From Streptomyces achromogenes (GTDB taxonomy: Bacteria > Actinomycetota > Actinomycetes > Streptomycetales > Streptomycetaceae), in assembly GCF_030816715.1 (NCBI RefSeq), contig NZ_JAUSYH010000001.1, forward strand, positions 6,882,001-6,946,000: DNA of 64,000 bases, written 5' to 3'. The position numbers were made by a program, and so were the translations under genes. Under the pieces are notes generated by a model that saw nothing but the letters and a program-made list of their open reading frames with translations, made no database searches and was not told where the DNA came from. Of the stretch, positions 47,090-54,839 are shown piece after piece; position 1 is the stretch's first letter, and each line of letters starts with the position of its first letter.

Positions 47090-48062
47090 GGTCTGGGACT
47101 GTCACGTCCACCTCGATCCGTCCATCGGCGGCGATCCGCTCGACGGCCCGTGGTGGAACGGGCGGCCGCCGTCGGCGCTGTTCGGCCTTCTCGACACGGT
47201 CGGCGTCACCGGCGTCACCGACCTCGACGGAGGCTGGGGGGAGCAGATCCTCCGGGAACGCCTCGACCGCTTCGGCCGGTCGGACCGGTACCGGTGTTTC
47301 GGCGGCGTGGCGTGGGACAAGTGGGCGGCCGAGGGTAACCGGTTCGCGGAACGCTCGGCGCACCGGCTTCGGCGCCAGGTGGCTCGTGGTGCTCGAGGAC
47401 TCAAGATCTCCAAAGCCCTCGGACTGGCGGTGGTTGACGATCGGTCGGAGCTGGTGCCGGTCGACGACCCGCGCCTGGATCCGATCTGGCGGGCCGCCGG
47501 CGACCTGGGAGTACCCGTGCTCATCCATACGGCCGATCCGCCACAGTTCTTCGAGCCGTCACCGCCGACCCGGGAGGCCATCCCGGTGCTGGACCCCCAT
47601 CCCGAATGGCGCGTCGACCCGTCCGCCGGCCTCAGCCGGGACGTGCTGTTCGAGCAGCTCTGCGCGCTGGTCAGACGCCACCGGCGAACCCGCTTCGTGG
47701 CCGCCCACCTCGGCAATGTCGGCGACGACCTGGAGCGCCTGGACGCGGCGCTCTCCGAGCATTGCAATCTCGGGGTGGATACCTCGGCCCGCTTTGAGTG
47801 GCTCGGGCAGAGCGTCGACGCGGCTCGACGGCTGCTGATCAAGCATTCAGATCGCGTCCTTTTCGGCTCCGACTATCCGCTGTCCGAGCGGCTGTACCGG
47901 ACCCTGTTCCGGCTCTTCGAATCGCGCGACACCTTCACCCTGGACGGCGCATATACCATGACCGGCGCGGCCGCCGCCGTTGACGGGCTGGGCCTGCCGG
48001 GAGAGGTGCTGGAGCGTCTGTACGCCGGTAATCATCATCGCTTGTTGGGACGCGGTCCGTGA
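47076..48062 (+). CDS. Amidohydrolase-2 family metal-dependent hydrolase
   Basis: The 328-residue TIM-barrel enzyme shows the amidohydrolase-related (ACMSD-like) pattern: VWDCHVHLDPSIGGDPLD at the start (HxH metal pair), RGLKISKALGL near residue 108, VLIHTADPPQFFEP near 148, RFVAAHLGNVGDDLERL near 208 and VLFGSDYPLSERLYR near 262 (metal Asp). Such enzymes decarboxylate or hydrolyse ring compounds. It completes a three-gene unit with the oxygenase and glycosyltransferase, plausibly making or altering one small molecule. Its last 28 bases overlap the convergent cyclotransferase gene. Confidence 0.8.
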   Translation: MPRPEVWDCHVHLDPSIGGDPLDGPWWNGRPPSALFGLLDTVGVTGVTDLDGGWGEQILRERLDRFGRSDRYRCFGGVAWDKWAAEGNRFAERSAHRLRRQVARGARGLKISKALGLAVVDDRSELVPVDDPRLDPIWRAAGDLGVPVLIHTADPPQFFEPSPPTREAIPVLDPHPEWRVDPSAGLSRDVLFEQLCALVRRHRRTRFVAAHLGNVGDDLERLDAALSEHCNLGVDTSARFEWLGQSVDAARRLLIKHSDRVLFGSDYPLSERLYRTLFRLFESRDTFTLDGAYTMTGAAAAVDGLGLPGEVLERLYAGNHHRLLGRGP

Positions 48063-48478
48063 CCGCGCGGACTGCGCGCGAGCCAGTCTCCCGAGAGCAC
48101 CCGGGGCGCCCCGTGGAACCGTTGCTGGGTCGCCGGCGTTGCGTGATAAATCCAGGCGTCGACACCGCCGCCGTCCGACCGAACGGGGAGCACGGCTCGA
48201 ATCACCCGGCAGTACAACCCCGCTCCTCCACTGTCGGCGGTTCCCTCGAGGCGGTCGAGTCTCCGCAGGGTGTCGTCGTAGACCTCGGACCGTAGGAAGA
48301 TCAGATCCCCGGCGACGCTGCCGTCGCCGTCGCTGACTATCGGGACGTCCTGGGCGTACATAACATGTCCTGGTGCGATCGCCGGAACTGCTTGCCGGTA
48401 TCGGCCCGCCAGGTAATCATCATGATTGCACTGACCCGGTCTTAAGGTGCCGTAGACGAACACCGGAAGGTTGCTCAT
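48035..48478 (-). CDS. Gamma-glutamylcyclotransferase-like protein (AIG2/GGCT fold)
   Basis: The 147-residue protein starts LPVFVYGTLRPGQCNHDDYL, the GGCT substrate loop, and contains LRRLDRLEGTADSGGAGLYC with the candidate catalytic Glu (near residue 81) and GVDAWIYHATP near the end. Family members release 5-oxoproline from gamma-glutamyl amines or glutathione; some act on antibiotic intermediates. ATG 48478 follows AGAGGGG. Its start lies one base from the divergent caspase gene start, and its end overlaps the convergent amidohydrolase, so it is wedged between two plus-strand operons. Confidence 0.82.
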   Translation of the reverse strand: MSNLPVFVYGTLRPGQCNHDDYLAGRYRQAVPAIAPGHVMYAQDVPIVSDGDGSVAGDLIFLRSEVYDDTLRRLDRLEGTADSGGAGLYCRVIRAVLPVRSDGGGVDAWIYHATPATQQRFHGAPRVLSGDWLARSPRGHGPRPNKR

Positions 48479-48479
48479 C

Positions 48480-51400
48480 GTGGTGTCCCCTCTGGCTGAT
48501 CCCACCGGCTCCGCCGAAGGTCCGACACCGCATCCGGACCACCTGTCCATCGTAGCAATCGAAAAATACGAACACTTCTCGGATTTGCCGCGAATTGTTC
48601 GGTGCATCGGCAAGGTATCGGCCAAACTCCACTCCACCGGTTTCAACCCGCGCGAGCTCGCGACCAACGGCGACACGACCTCCACCGTGCTGCTGCGCGC
48701 GTTGACCCGATGGCCCGACGTGGGCCGGCGGTTGTTGCTGTACTGGGCCGGGCATGGCGAAACCCGCGGCGACGGGCGGCTTTACCTGATCTGCACCGAC
48801 AGCCTGCCGAAAGCCCTGGCGGCGACGGCGATCTCCGGTCACGCCCTGGGCGAACTGCTGGCCGAGTCGCCCTACGAAGAAGTCGTCGTCGTCGTCGACT
48901 CCTGTCACGGTGGTGGCGGCTCGCAGGAGATCGTCGGCGCCTACCGGGGGGTGGTCGAACAACGTCGCTACCCACGCGGCGTCCGCCGGGGCATCGCCGT
49001 GATCAGCTCTGCCGGCCGCTTCCAGCAGGCCCGCGAAGGCGCCTTCAGTTCGGCCCTGTTGGCCGTCCTGGACGAGGGTGCGGTGCCGTCCGACCGGTGG
49101 CTGTCGTGGACCGACCAGGACAGTCACATCTCTCCGTCGGACCTGGCCGCGGCGATTCGCGAAAAACTGGAATCCGACGGCAGCACCCAGGCGCCGGAGT
49201 TCGACATGTTCGGCATGGTGGGACGCTTCTTCCCGAATCCGCGGTTTCGACGCCGCGCGATCGACGAAACCGAGATTGGAGCAGCCACGGACGGCACTTC
49301 CGCCGCGAGCCTGCAGGAGTTCCTGACCTTCTACGAGGGTGCCAGCGAGGAGGCGAGCCGGCCGTGGGCGTTCTTCGGCCGGGAGGCCGCGCTCAGCCGC
49401 ATCAGCGGCTGGGCTGCCGGATCGGCAGGGAACCTCCTGCTGATCACGGGTCCGCCGGGAAGCGGGAAGTCCGCCCTCGCCCGCGAGATCGTTCGGCGAG
49501 CGTTGCGCGCCGACACCGACCCAGGTCTCGCCCCCCGGGTCATCGGCGGGGTGAACCTCTCCGGTAAGAGCCTGGTGGACGTGGTAGGCGAATTCGCCCA
49601 GATCTTCCCGCCACTCGAGGAGACCACGGACGAGCCAGACGCCAGCGCCATCGTACGGTCGGCCCAGGGCCGCCGGAACGAGGGGATCGTGGTGATCGAC
49701 GCACTTGATGAAGCGTACGAGCCCGATCTGCACGACATCATCATGACGCTGGTGCAGCCGTTTGCGCGGGCCGGCCACCAGATCCTCGTGTCGTCCCGGA
49801 TGCACTCCACCGGTCGAGAGGTGGCGTTCCCGCCGCCCACGCTGGCGGCCACCATCGTCGACCTGCTCCAGCCCGACGTCGTCGTCCGGCTCAACGAGGA
49901 TCCGCTCCAAAAGGTGGCCATCACAAACTTCGTAACCCATCGGCTCCTGACCGCACCCGGGACCTCCTATTCCGGCGACCGCGCCCGCGTGCACGCCCTG
50001 GCATCCGAGGTGGCCGACGTTAGCCGCGGAAACTTTCTCCTCGCCCGCGTGCTGGCGGACACCATCCTCGGAAATCCCGGGACATTCGCGGTGGCGTCAA
50101 TGGCGTTGGACACTCTGCTCCAAGCCGACCTGCATACCGCGTTCGAGGCCGACCTGCGGCGGTTTGGTGACCGCGAAGTCGCCGTTCACGACCTGCTGCG
50201 TCCGCTGGCCTGGGCGTACGGCCGAGGGTTGCCGAGCAGCGAGGTGTGGCTGCCGCTGGCGAACGCGCTGGCACCCGGCGCCAGCTACGCCGAGGCCGAC
50301 CTGGCCTGGGTCGTCTACCACGCCGGCGACTACTTACAGGCGCTCAGCGACGGTGGTCAGACCGTCTACCGTCCGTTCCACGAGGAGTTCGGTGCCTACC
50401 TACGGGCCCGGACGCGACTCACCCCGCAGCTGGCTCACGAAATCATCACCGACACCCTGGTTGCCATCGCCGACGCGGACGGGCGTCGCTCGTGGAGCAC
50501 CGCCAACGCGTACATCCGGGAACACCTGTCCACCCATGCGGCGGCCGCCGAACGCCTGCCCGCTCTCGCCGAGAACTCGCAGTTCATGGTGCACAGCGAC
50601 CAATACAAACTGGCCAAGGTGATCGGGTACGTCGACCTTCAGCAGAGTCCGCTCGCCCGGCTCTGGTGCAAGGCGAACGACAGGATGGACAACGAGGGCC
50701 CGGAACGCCGGGCGGCGCTGATGCAGGCGGCCGCGCTGCTCGACGAGCCCGAGGCGCTGCCTCTGCTGAATACCGCGCTCGATCTTCCGTGGGCCGGCCG
50801 CTGGAGCTTGCGCGCCACGGCGCCCGACGGCGCATCGCACCGCGGGACGCCGATTGTCATCGGCCGGGTCGCCGGTCAAGAGCTCGCCATGGCCGCCGAA
50901 GGAACTGCCGCCAACATCTGGGAGCTGGCGACGGGCCGGCTGGTTCGGCGCCTGCCCGGCGCCGAGAGCGCCGTACGCGCAGTCGCGGTGGGCGACATCG
51001 GCGGGCGGCCGGCGGCCGCCACCGCCACCGCCACCGACGTCCTCTTGTGGGATCTGCACACCGGCCACCTCCTTCGCCGGCTCGTCGGATCGCACGGTGC
51101 CATCCACGCGGTGGCAATCGCCGACCTCCACGGCACGACGCTGGCCGTCATAGCCGGAGATGACGACGTCATCCGCGTCCGGGATCTCGACCGCGGCGAC
51201 ACCATCACGACGTTGCCCGGGCCGCACGGCGCCGTGCACGCGCTGGCGGTCGCCGACCTCGACGGCACGATGGTAGCGATCACCGCCGGCGACGACGGCA
51301 CCGTCCGGATCTCCGACGTGGCCGCCGGCACGACGATCCGTATGCTGAGCGGGCACCGAGGACGAGTCCGGACCGTGACGTCCACCGTCCTCGACGGCGA

Positions 51401-52673
51401 ACCGCTCGTCGTCACCGCCGGAGACGACGGTACGGCCCGGCTGTGGTCGCTGCGGACCGGCGAACCACGCCAGGAGTTCGAGCACTCGCCGAGCCGGGTC
51501 GCCTCGGCCGCCGTGCTCCCGGCATTTGGCACACTCCTGGTGGTCACCGGCACCGACGATGGGCAAATTCGCTTCTTCAACGGTAGGACCGGGCGGCTGG
51601 CCGGTCGTACCTGGCGCGGGTTCATCGACCGAACCGCGACCACTGGCTTCGTGGTCTGCATCGCCGTGATCGAGCACGGCCGCCGTCGGCTGATCGCGAC
51701 CGGTAACGACGATGGGATGGTCCGGTTGTGGGACCTAGATAGCGGCCACTTCTCGGGAGCGCTGTCGGCGCACCGGGGCTGGGTCCGATCGGTGGCGACG
51801 GGCGTCGTCGGCGGTCGTACGGTCCTCGCGTCGGCTGGCTATGACGAGACCTGCCGACTATGGGATGTCGAAACGCGTTCGCTCGTCGCGACCCTTGACG
51901 GACACCGCGGGTGGATCTACTCCGTCTGCATCGGCCGGTTGCGGGGACGGGACGTCGTGGTCACCGCGGCCGAGGACACGACGATCCGCATCTGGGACCC
52001 GCAGTCGGGGCGGGAACTGCAGCGGCTCGAAGGGCACCGGGGGTGGATTCGGCAGGTAGCGCTCGGCGCGATCGACGACCGGCCGGTCATCGTCTCGGCC
52101 AGCGATGATGGCACCGCGCGGGTCTGGAACCCCCTGGACGGTTCCGTCCTGCTGACCGTCGACGGTCATGAGAACTGGATCGTCAGCGTCGCCCTAGCCG
52201 AGGTGTCCGGCCGGGCGGTGCTGGCCACCGCCGGCGACGACGGCGTCGTCCGGACCTGGGACGCCGTCACCGGGGTGGCCCTCGCGACGATCACCGATCA
52301 CACGGCGTGGACGAGCTCGGTAGCCCTGGGCCGCATCGGCGGGCGATGGCTGCTGGCCTCCGGCAGTGACGACTGCACCGCCGGGCTGTGGGATCCGCTG
52401 ACCGGGGCCAAGGTGCATCGCTTCGCCCAGCCCGACTGGTGCGGCTTCGTCACTTTCGCAACACATCAGGGCCGCAGTTGCCTGCTCACGGCGGGCGACA
52501 AGTTCGCCGTCCGGGTCTGGGACATCGACGGCGGCGGGCTGGTCGACGTGATCGGCGAAGCGCCGCGCGGTCCCCAGCACGTGGCGTTAGCCAACCATTC
52601 CGGATCTGTCTACCTGGCGGCGGCCGACGACTACGTGACCCAGGTCGTCGAACTGTTCGTCGAACCCGAGTAG
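48480..52673 (+). CDS. Caspase-like protease, STAND NTPase and 14 WD40 repeats in one protein
   Basis: The 1397-residue protein has three parts. Residues ~20-250 are a peptidase-C14 caspase-like domain with dyad His92 (YWAGHGE) and Cys142 (VVVDSCHGGGG), a 50-residue spacing normal for caspases. Residues ~295-620 are a P-loop STAND/NACHT-type ATPase with GPPGSGKS (324-331) and VIDALDEAYEP (Walker B Asp407, DE at 410-411), followed by a helical zone. From ~775 to the end are 14 WD40-like blades (SDDGTARVWNP, DDGMVRLWDL type), enough for two seven-blade propellers. This is the layout of an NTPase-gated sensor-effector in conflict systems. GTG 48480 has GGAAGG upstream; GTG 48483 is possible. Two TTA codons (50334 and 52587) imply bldA control. 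An LCAT-like lipase follows after 18 bases. Confidence 0.92.
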   Translation: MVSPLADPTGSAEGPTPHPDHLSIVAIEKYEHFSDLPRIVRCIGKVSAKLHSTGFNPRELATNGDTTSTVLLRALTRWPDVGRRLLLYWAGHGETRGDGRLYLICTDSLPKALAATAISGHALGELLAESPYEEVVVVVDSCHGGGGSQEIVGAYRGVVEQRRYPRGVRRGIAVISSAGRFQQAREGAFSSALLAVLDEGAVPSDRWLSWTDQDSHISPSDLAAAIREKLESDGSTQAPEFDMFGMVGRFFPNPRFRRRAIDETEIGAATDGTSAASLQEFLTFYEGASEEASRPWAFFGREAALSRISGWAAGSAGNLLLITGPPGSGKSALAREIVRRALRADTDPGLAPRVIGGVNLSGKSLVDVVGEFAQIFPPLEETTDEPDASAIVRSAQGRRNEGIVVIDALDEAYEPDLHDIIMTLVQPFARAGHQILVSSRMHSTGREVAFPPPTLAATIVDLLQPDVVVRLNEDPLQKVAITNFVTHRLLTAPGTSYSGDRARVHALASEVADVSRGNFLLARVLADTILGNPGTFAVASMALDTLLQADLHTAFEADLRRFGDREVAVHDLLRPLAWAYGRGLPSSEVWLPLANALAPGASYAEADLAWVVYHAGDYLQALSDGGQTVYRPFHEEFGAYLRARTRLTPQLAHEIITDTLVAIADADGRRSWSTANAYIREHLSTHAAAAERLPALAENSQFMVHSDQYKLAKVIGYVDLQQSPLARLWCKANDRMDNEGPERRAALMQAAALLDEPEALPLLNTALDLPWAGRWSLRATAPDGASHRGTPIVIGRVAGQELAMAAEGTAANIWELATGRLVRRLPGAESAVRAVAVGDIGGRPAAATATATDVLLWDLHTGHLLRRLVGSHGAIHAVAIADLHGTTLAVIAGDDDVIRVRDLDRGDTITTLPGPHGAVHALAVADLDGTMVAITAGDDGTVRISDVAAGTTIRMLSGHRGRVRTVTSTVLDGEPLVVTAGDDGTARLWSLRTGEPRQEFEHSPSRVASAAVLPAFGTLLVVTGTDDGQIRFFNGRTGRLAGRTWRGFIDRTATTGFVVCIAVIEHGRRRLIATGNDDGMVRLWDLDSGHFSGALSAHRGWVRSVATGVVGGRTVLASAGYDETCRLWDVETRSLVATLDGHRGWIYSVCIGRLRGRDVVVTAAEDTTIRIWDPQSGRELQRLEGHRGWIRQVALGAIDDRPVIVSASDDGTARVWNPLDGSVLLTVDGHENWIVSVALAEVSGRAVLATAGDDGVVRTWDAVTGVALATITDHTAWTSSVALGRIGGRWLLASGSDDCTAGLWDPLTGAKVHRFAQPDWCGFVTFATHQGRSCLLTAGDKFAVRVWDIDGGGLVDVIGEAPRGPQHVALANHSGSVYLAAADDYVTQVVELFVEPE

Positions 52674-52691
52674 ACGGCTGAGAGGAGCGCA

Positions 52692-54017
52692 ATGGACGAC
52701 AAACTCATCGTCATCATCCCCGGAATCACAGGGTCGGTCCTTCGGCACCGGGACGAGGAAGTCTGGAACCTCTCCCTGAGCGCCCTGTCGCGGGGCTTGA
52801 CGCGGACCGTCGAGACGATGGACCGTTTGCGCCTGCCCGCCGGCATCGGCGACGAGGAGCCGGACGCCGAAGAGGCGTTGCAGCCGGCCGGGCTAATCTC
52901 CGGCTGGCACATCTGGCCCGGCTTCTGGGCCGGGTCGGGGTACGGCCGCTTGGCCTCGATACTCGGCGAACGACTCGGCGAAGTGGCCCGGGTCATGCCG
53001 TTCGCGTATGACTGGCGGCTGTCCGTCCGGGTCAATGCGCGTCGGCTCGGACACTTCCTGGACCAGACCGTCGACCGCACGCGCGCTCGCGACGTCACCC
53101 TCCTCTGTCACTCCATGGGCGGCCTGATCGCCCGCTACTACCTGGAGGTGCTCGGCGGCCGGGACGGCGTCAACCGGCTGATCACCATCGGCACACCGTT
53201 CAGCGGCTCGGTCAAGGCGGTGCGCATGCTGGCTGGCGACATCGGCTTGTCACTCGGGTCGCTGGCCGAGCGGCTGACCGAGGTGGCGCGCACCTTTCCC
53301 GCCGTACATCAGCTCCTGCCAACCTACGCCTGCGTCGAAACTGACGGAGACTACCGCCGGCTGGCCGACGTGCCGGTCCCCGGCATTGCTTCGGCCGCTG
53401 TCGCGGACGCGGTCCTGCTGAAACGTCAGATCACCGAGGCGATTGCGCGGAACGCCAACCCCAGGCCGTACCAGCTGCACGTCTTCGGAGGTAAAGAGCA
53501 GCCCACCGACAATGCCGTCCGCGTCGTCGGCGGCACCCTTCGATACGACCGGCGTCACGGACAGCAGGAGATCAGAGGTGACGGAACGGTTCCGCGCTTC
53601 TCGTCCGTCCCCGATGGCTGGCCGGACGACACCGACGCAAGCCTCTTCGCGGCCCGCCACTCCGGACTGCAGAGCAATCGCCGGCTCATCGACCAGCTCA
53701 TCGACAAGCTAACTGGGATCGAACTGGGCGCGTACATGGACCAGTCGATCAGCCTCAGCCTGGATGTCCCCGAATTCGTCTTGTCGTCGGCGCCGCTGCC
53801 AATCGTGGTCAACGCCGAGGACCCCCACCTACTTCTCCGGGCCTACGTTCAAAACGAGTCGAGTGGGCCGCCCGTGCAGCTGACAGAGCTAATCCCGGAT
53901 GGCCACGGTGGATATTCCTGTCAGCTCGATGTGGTCCCGGGCACCTGGCGCGTAGTCGTCGAGACGGCGTCGAGCTCCCGCCAGGCGCGCATCTCCGAGC
54001 TGGTCGTCGCCGCTTGA
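52692..54017 (+). CDS. LCAT-like alpha/beta-hydrolase (phospholipase/acyltransferase)
   Basis: The 441-residue protein opens with IVIIPGITGSVLRHRDEEVW, the lid-region entry of lecithin:cholesterol acyltransferase-type lipases, then MPFAYDWRLSVRVNARRLG, nucleophile elbow LLCHSMGGLIARYYLEVLGG (Ser141), ITIGTPFSGSVKAVRML, GDGTVPRFSS (acid near 297) and AARHSGLQSNRRLIDQLI (His near 322). A C-terminal ~90-residue beta domain (from ~355) resembles a substrate- or protein-binding module. No signal peptide is seen, so it acts inside the cell. RBS GAGAGGAG precedes ATG 52692. Coupled position behind the caspase gene suggests it is the membrane-damaging effector or the protease's substrate, by inference. 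Confidence 0.85.
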   Translation: MDDKLIVIIPGITGSVLRHRDEEVWNLSLSALSRGLTRTVETMDRLRLPAGIGDEEPDAEEALQPAGLISGWHIWPGFWAGSGYGRLASILGERLGEVARVMPFAYDWRLSVRVNARRLGHFLDQTVDRTRARDVTLLCHSMGGLIARYYLEVLGGRDGVNRLITIGTPFSGSVKAVRMLAGDIGLSLGSLAERLTEVARTFPAVHQLLPTYACVETDGDYRRLADVPVPGIASAAVADAVLLKRQITEAIARNANPRPYQLHVFGGKEQPTDNAVRVVGGTLRYDRRHGQQEIRGDGTVPRFSSVPDGWPDDTDASLFAARHSGLQSNRRLIDQLIDKLTGIELGAYMDQSISLSLDVPEFVLSSAPLPIVVNAEDPHLLLRAYVQNESSGPPVQLTELIPDGHGGYSCQLDVVPGTWRVVVETASSSRQARISELVVAA

Positions 54018-54125
54018 GCGACTCGGTGCTCTCCTAGCTATTTCGATCTCAAAAGGTCGGTCGGGCGGTCAACGTCGATGCTGCGTCCGTCCGCGGCTGG
54101 GTCAGTGAGTCTAGATCGCCGAGTA

Positions 54126-54149
54126 GCCCGGGGGATCCCACCCCCGGGC
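54126..54149 (+). terminator. Hairpin after lipase gene
   Basis: A perfect 9-bp GC stem (54126-54134 with 54141-54149) with loop ATCCCA lies 109 bases after the lipase stop. It has no U tract. Confidence 0.6.
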
Positions 54150-54839
54150 CCTCACAGGCGTCTGCAGCATTGGAGCGCCCGCCGCGGCATTGCCGGAGAC
54201 GGCGGTCGCCAGCCTCTCACGCTTCACCGCCGAGAAATTCACCCTCTTCATCGCGCGGCCGCATTGCTTTGCTGGTCTGGTAGGCGGGTGGCATCGCTAC
54301 ACGCCGCTCGCTGCCGGACGCTGCCCGCAACCCGGCACCTGACCGGGGAGCTAGGGCGTCGTGCCACTGCCCCGGCCTTCCGCTACTCCGTCGGGGCAAC
54401 GGCTCCGACACCCGGCCTCGCCGGCGCGTGGTGAGGCTGGTGCCGGCCCGACGGCAGGACGGCGCGATGCGGAGCTGGCCGAGGTGGTCGACGAGGCGGT
54501 GCTCGGTCTCGGGGCATTACTCGGGTCCAGCCTGAGAGGGACCGGGTGAATCCGTAGCAGGACATGCTGTCGTGGCGCATGGTGCGCCAGGAGTAGTCGG
54601 GGTACCAGACATCGTCTGTGTGGTCGACTGTCCTGATGGGCCAGCAGCTTGTTGGCGATGCAGCTCAGGTGGGTTGGCGACGCCTGGTTCTCACAGAGAG
54701 GCTCCGGAAGGCCGCTCTGCGAGACGTCAAGAAATCCGTTCGTAGAGGGCGCCCTCCGCCTCGCAGCGCGTTGTGAGACGAACGCGGAGATGGGGGCTGA
54801 CGCCCCGCTGCGGGCCAGAACGCGTCGGCTGGCCCCGGG
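54150..54839. other. Right-hand island spacer; no gene recognised
   Basis: About 690 bases contain only short frames without family resemblance on either strand. Base composition is less regular than coding neighbours. It is probably decayed sequence at the right edge of the accessory island. Confidence 0.5.
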
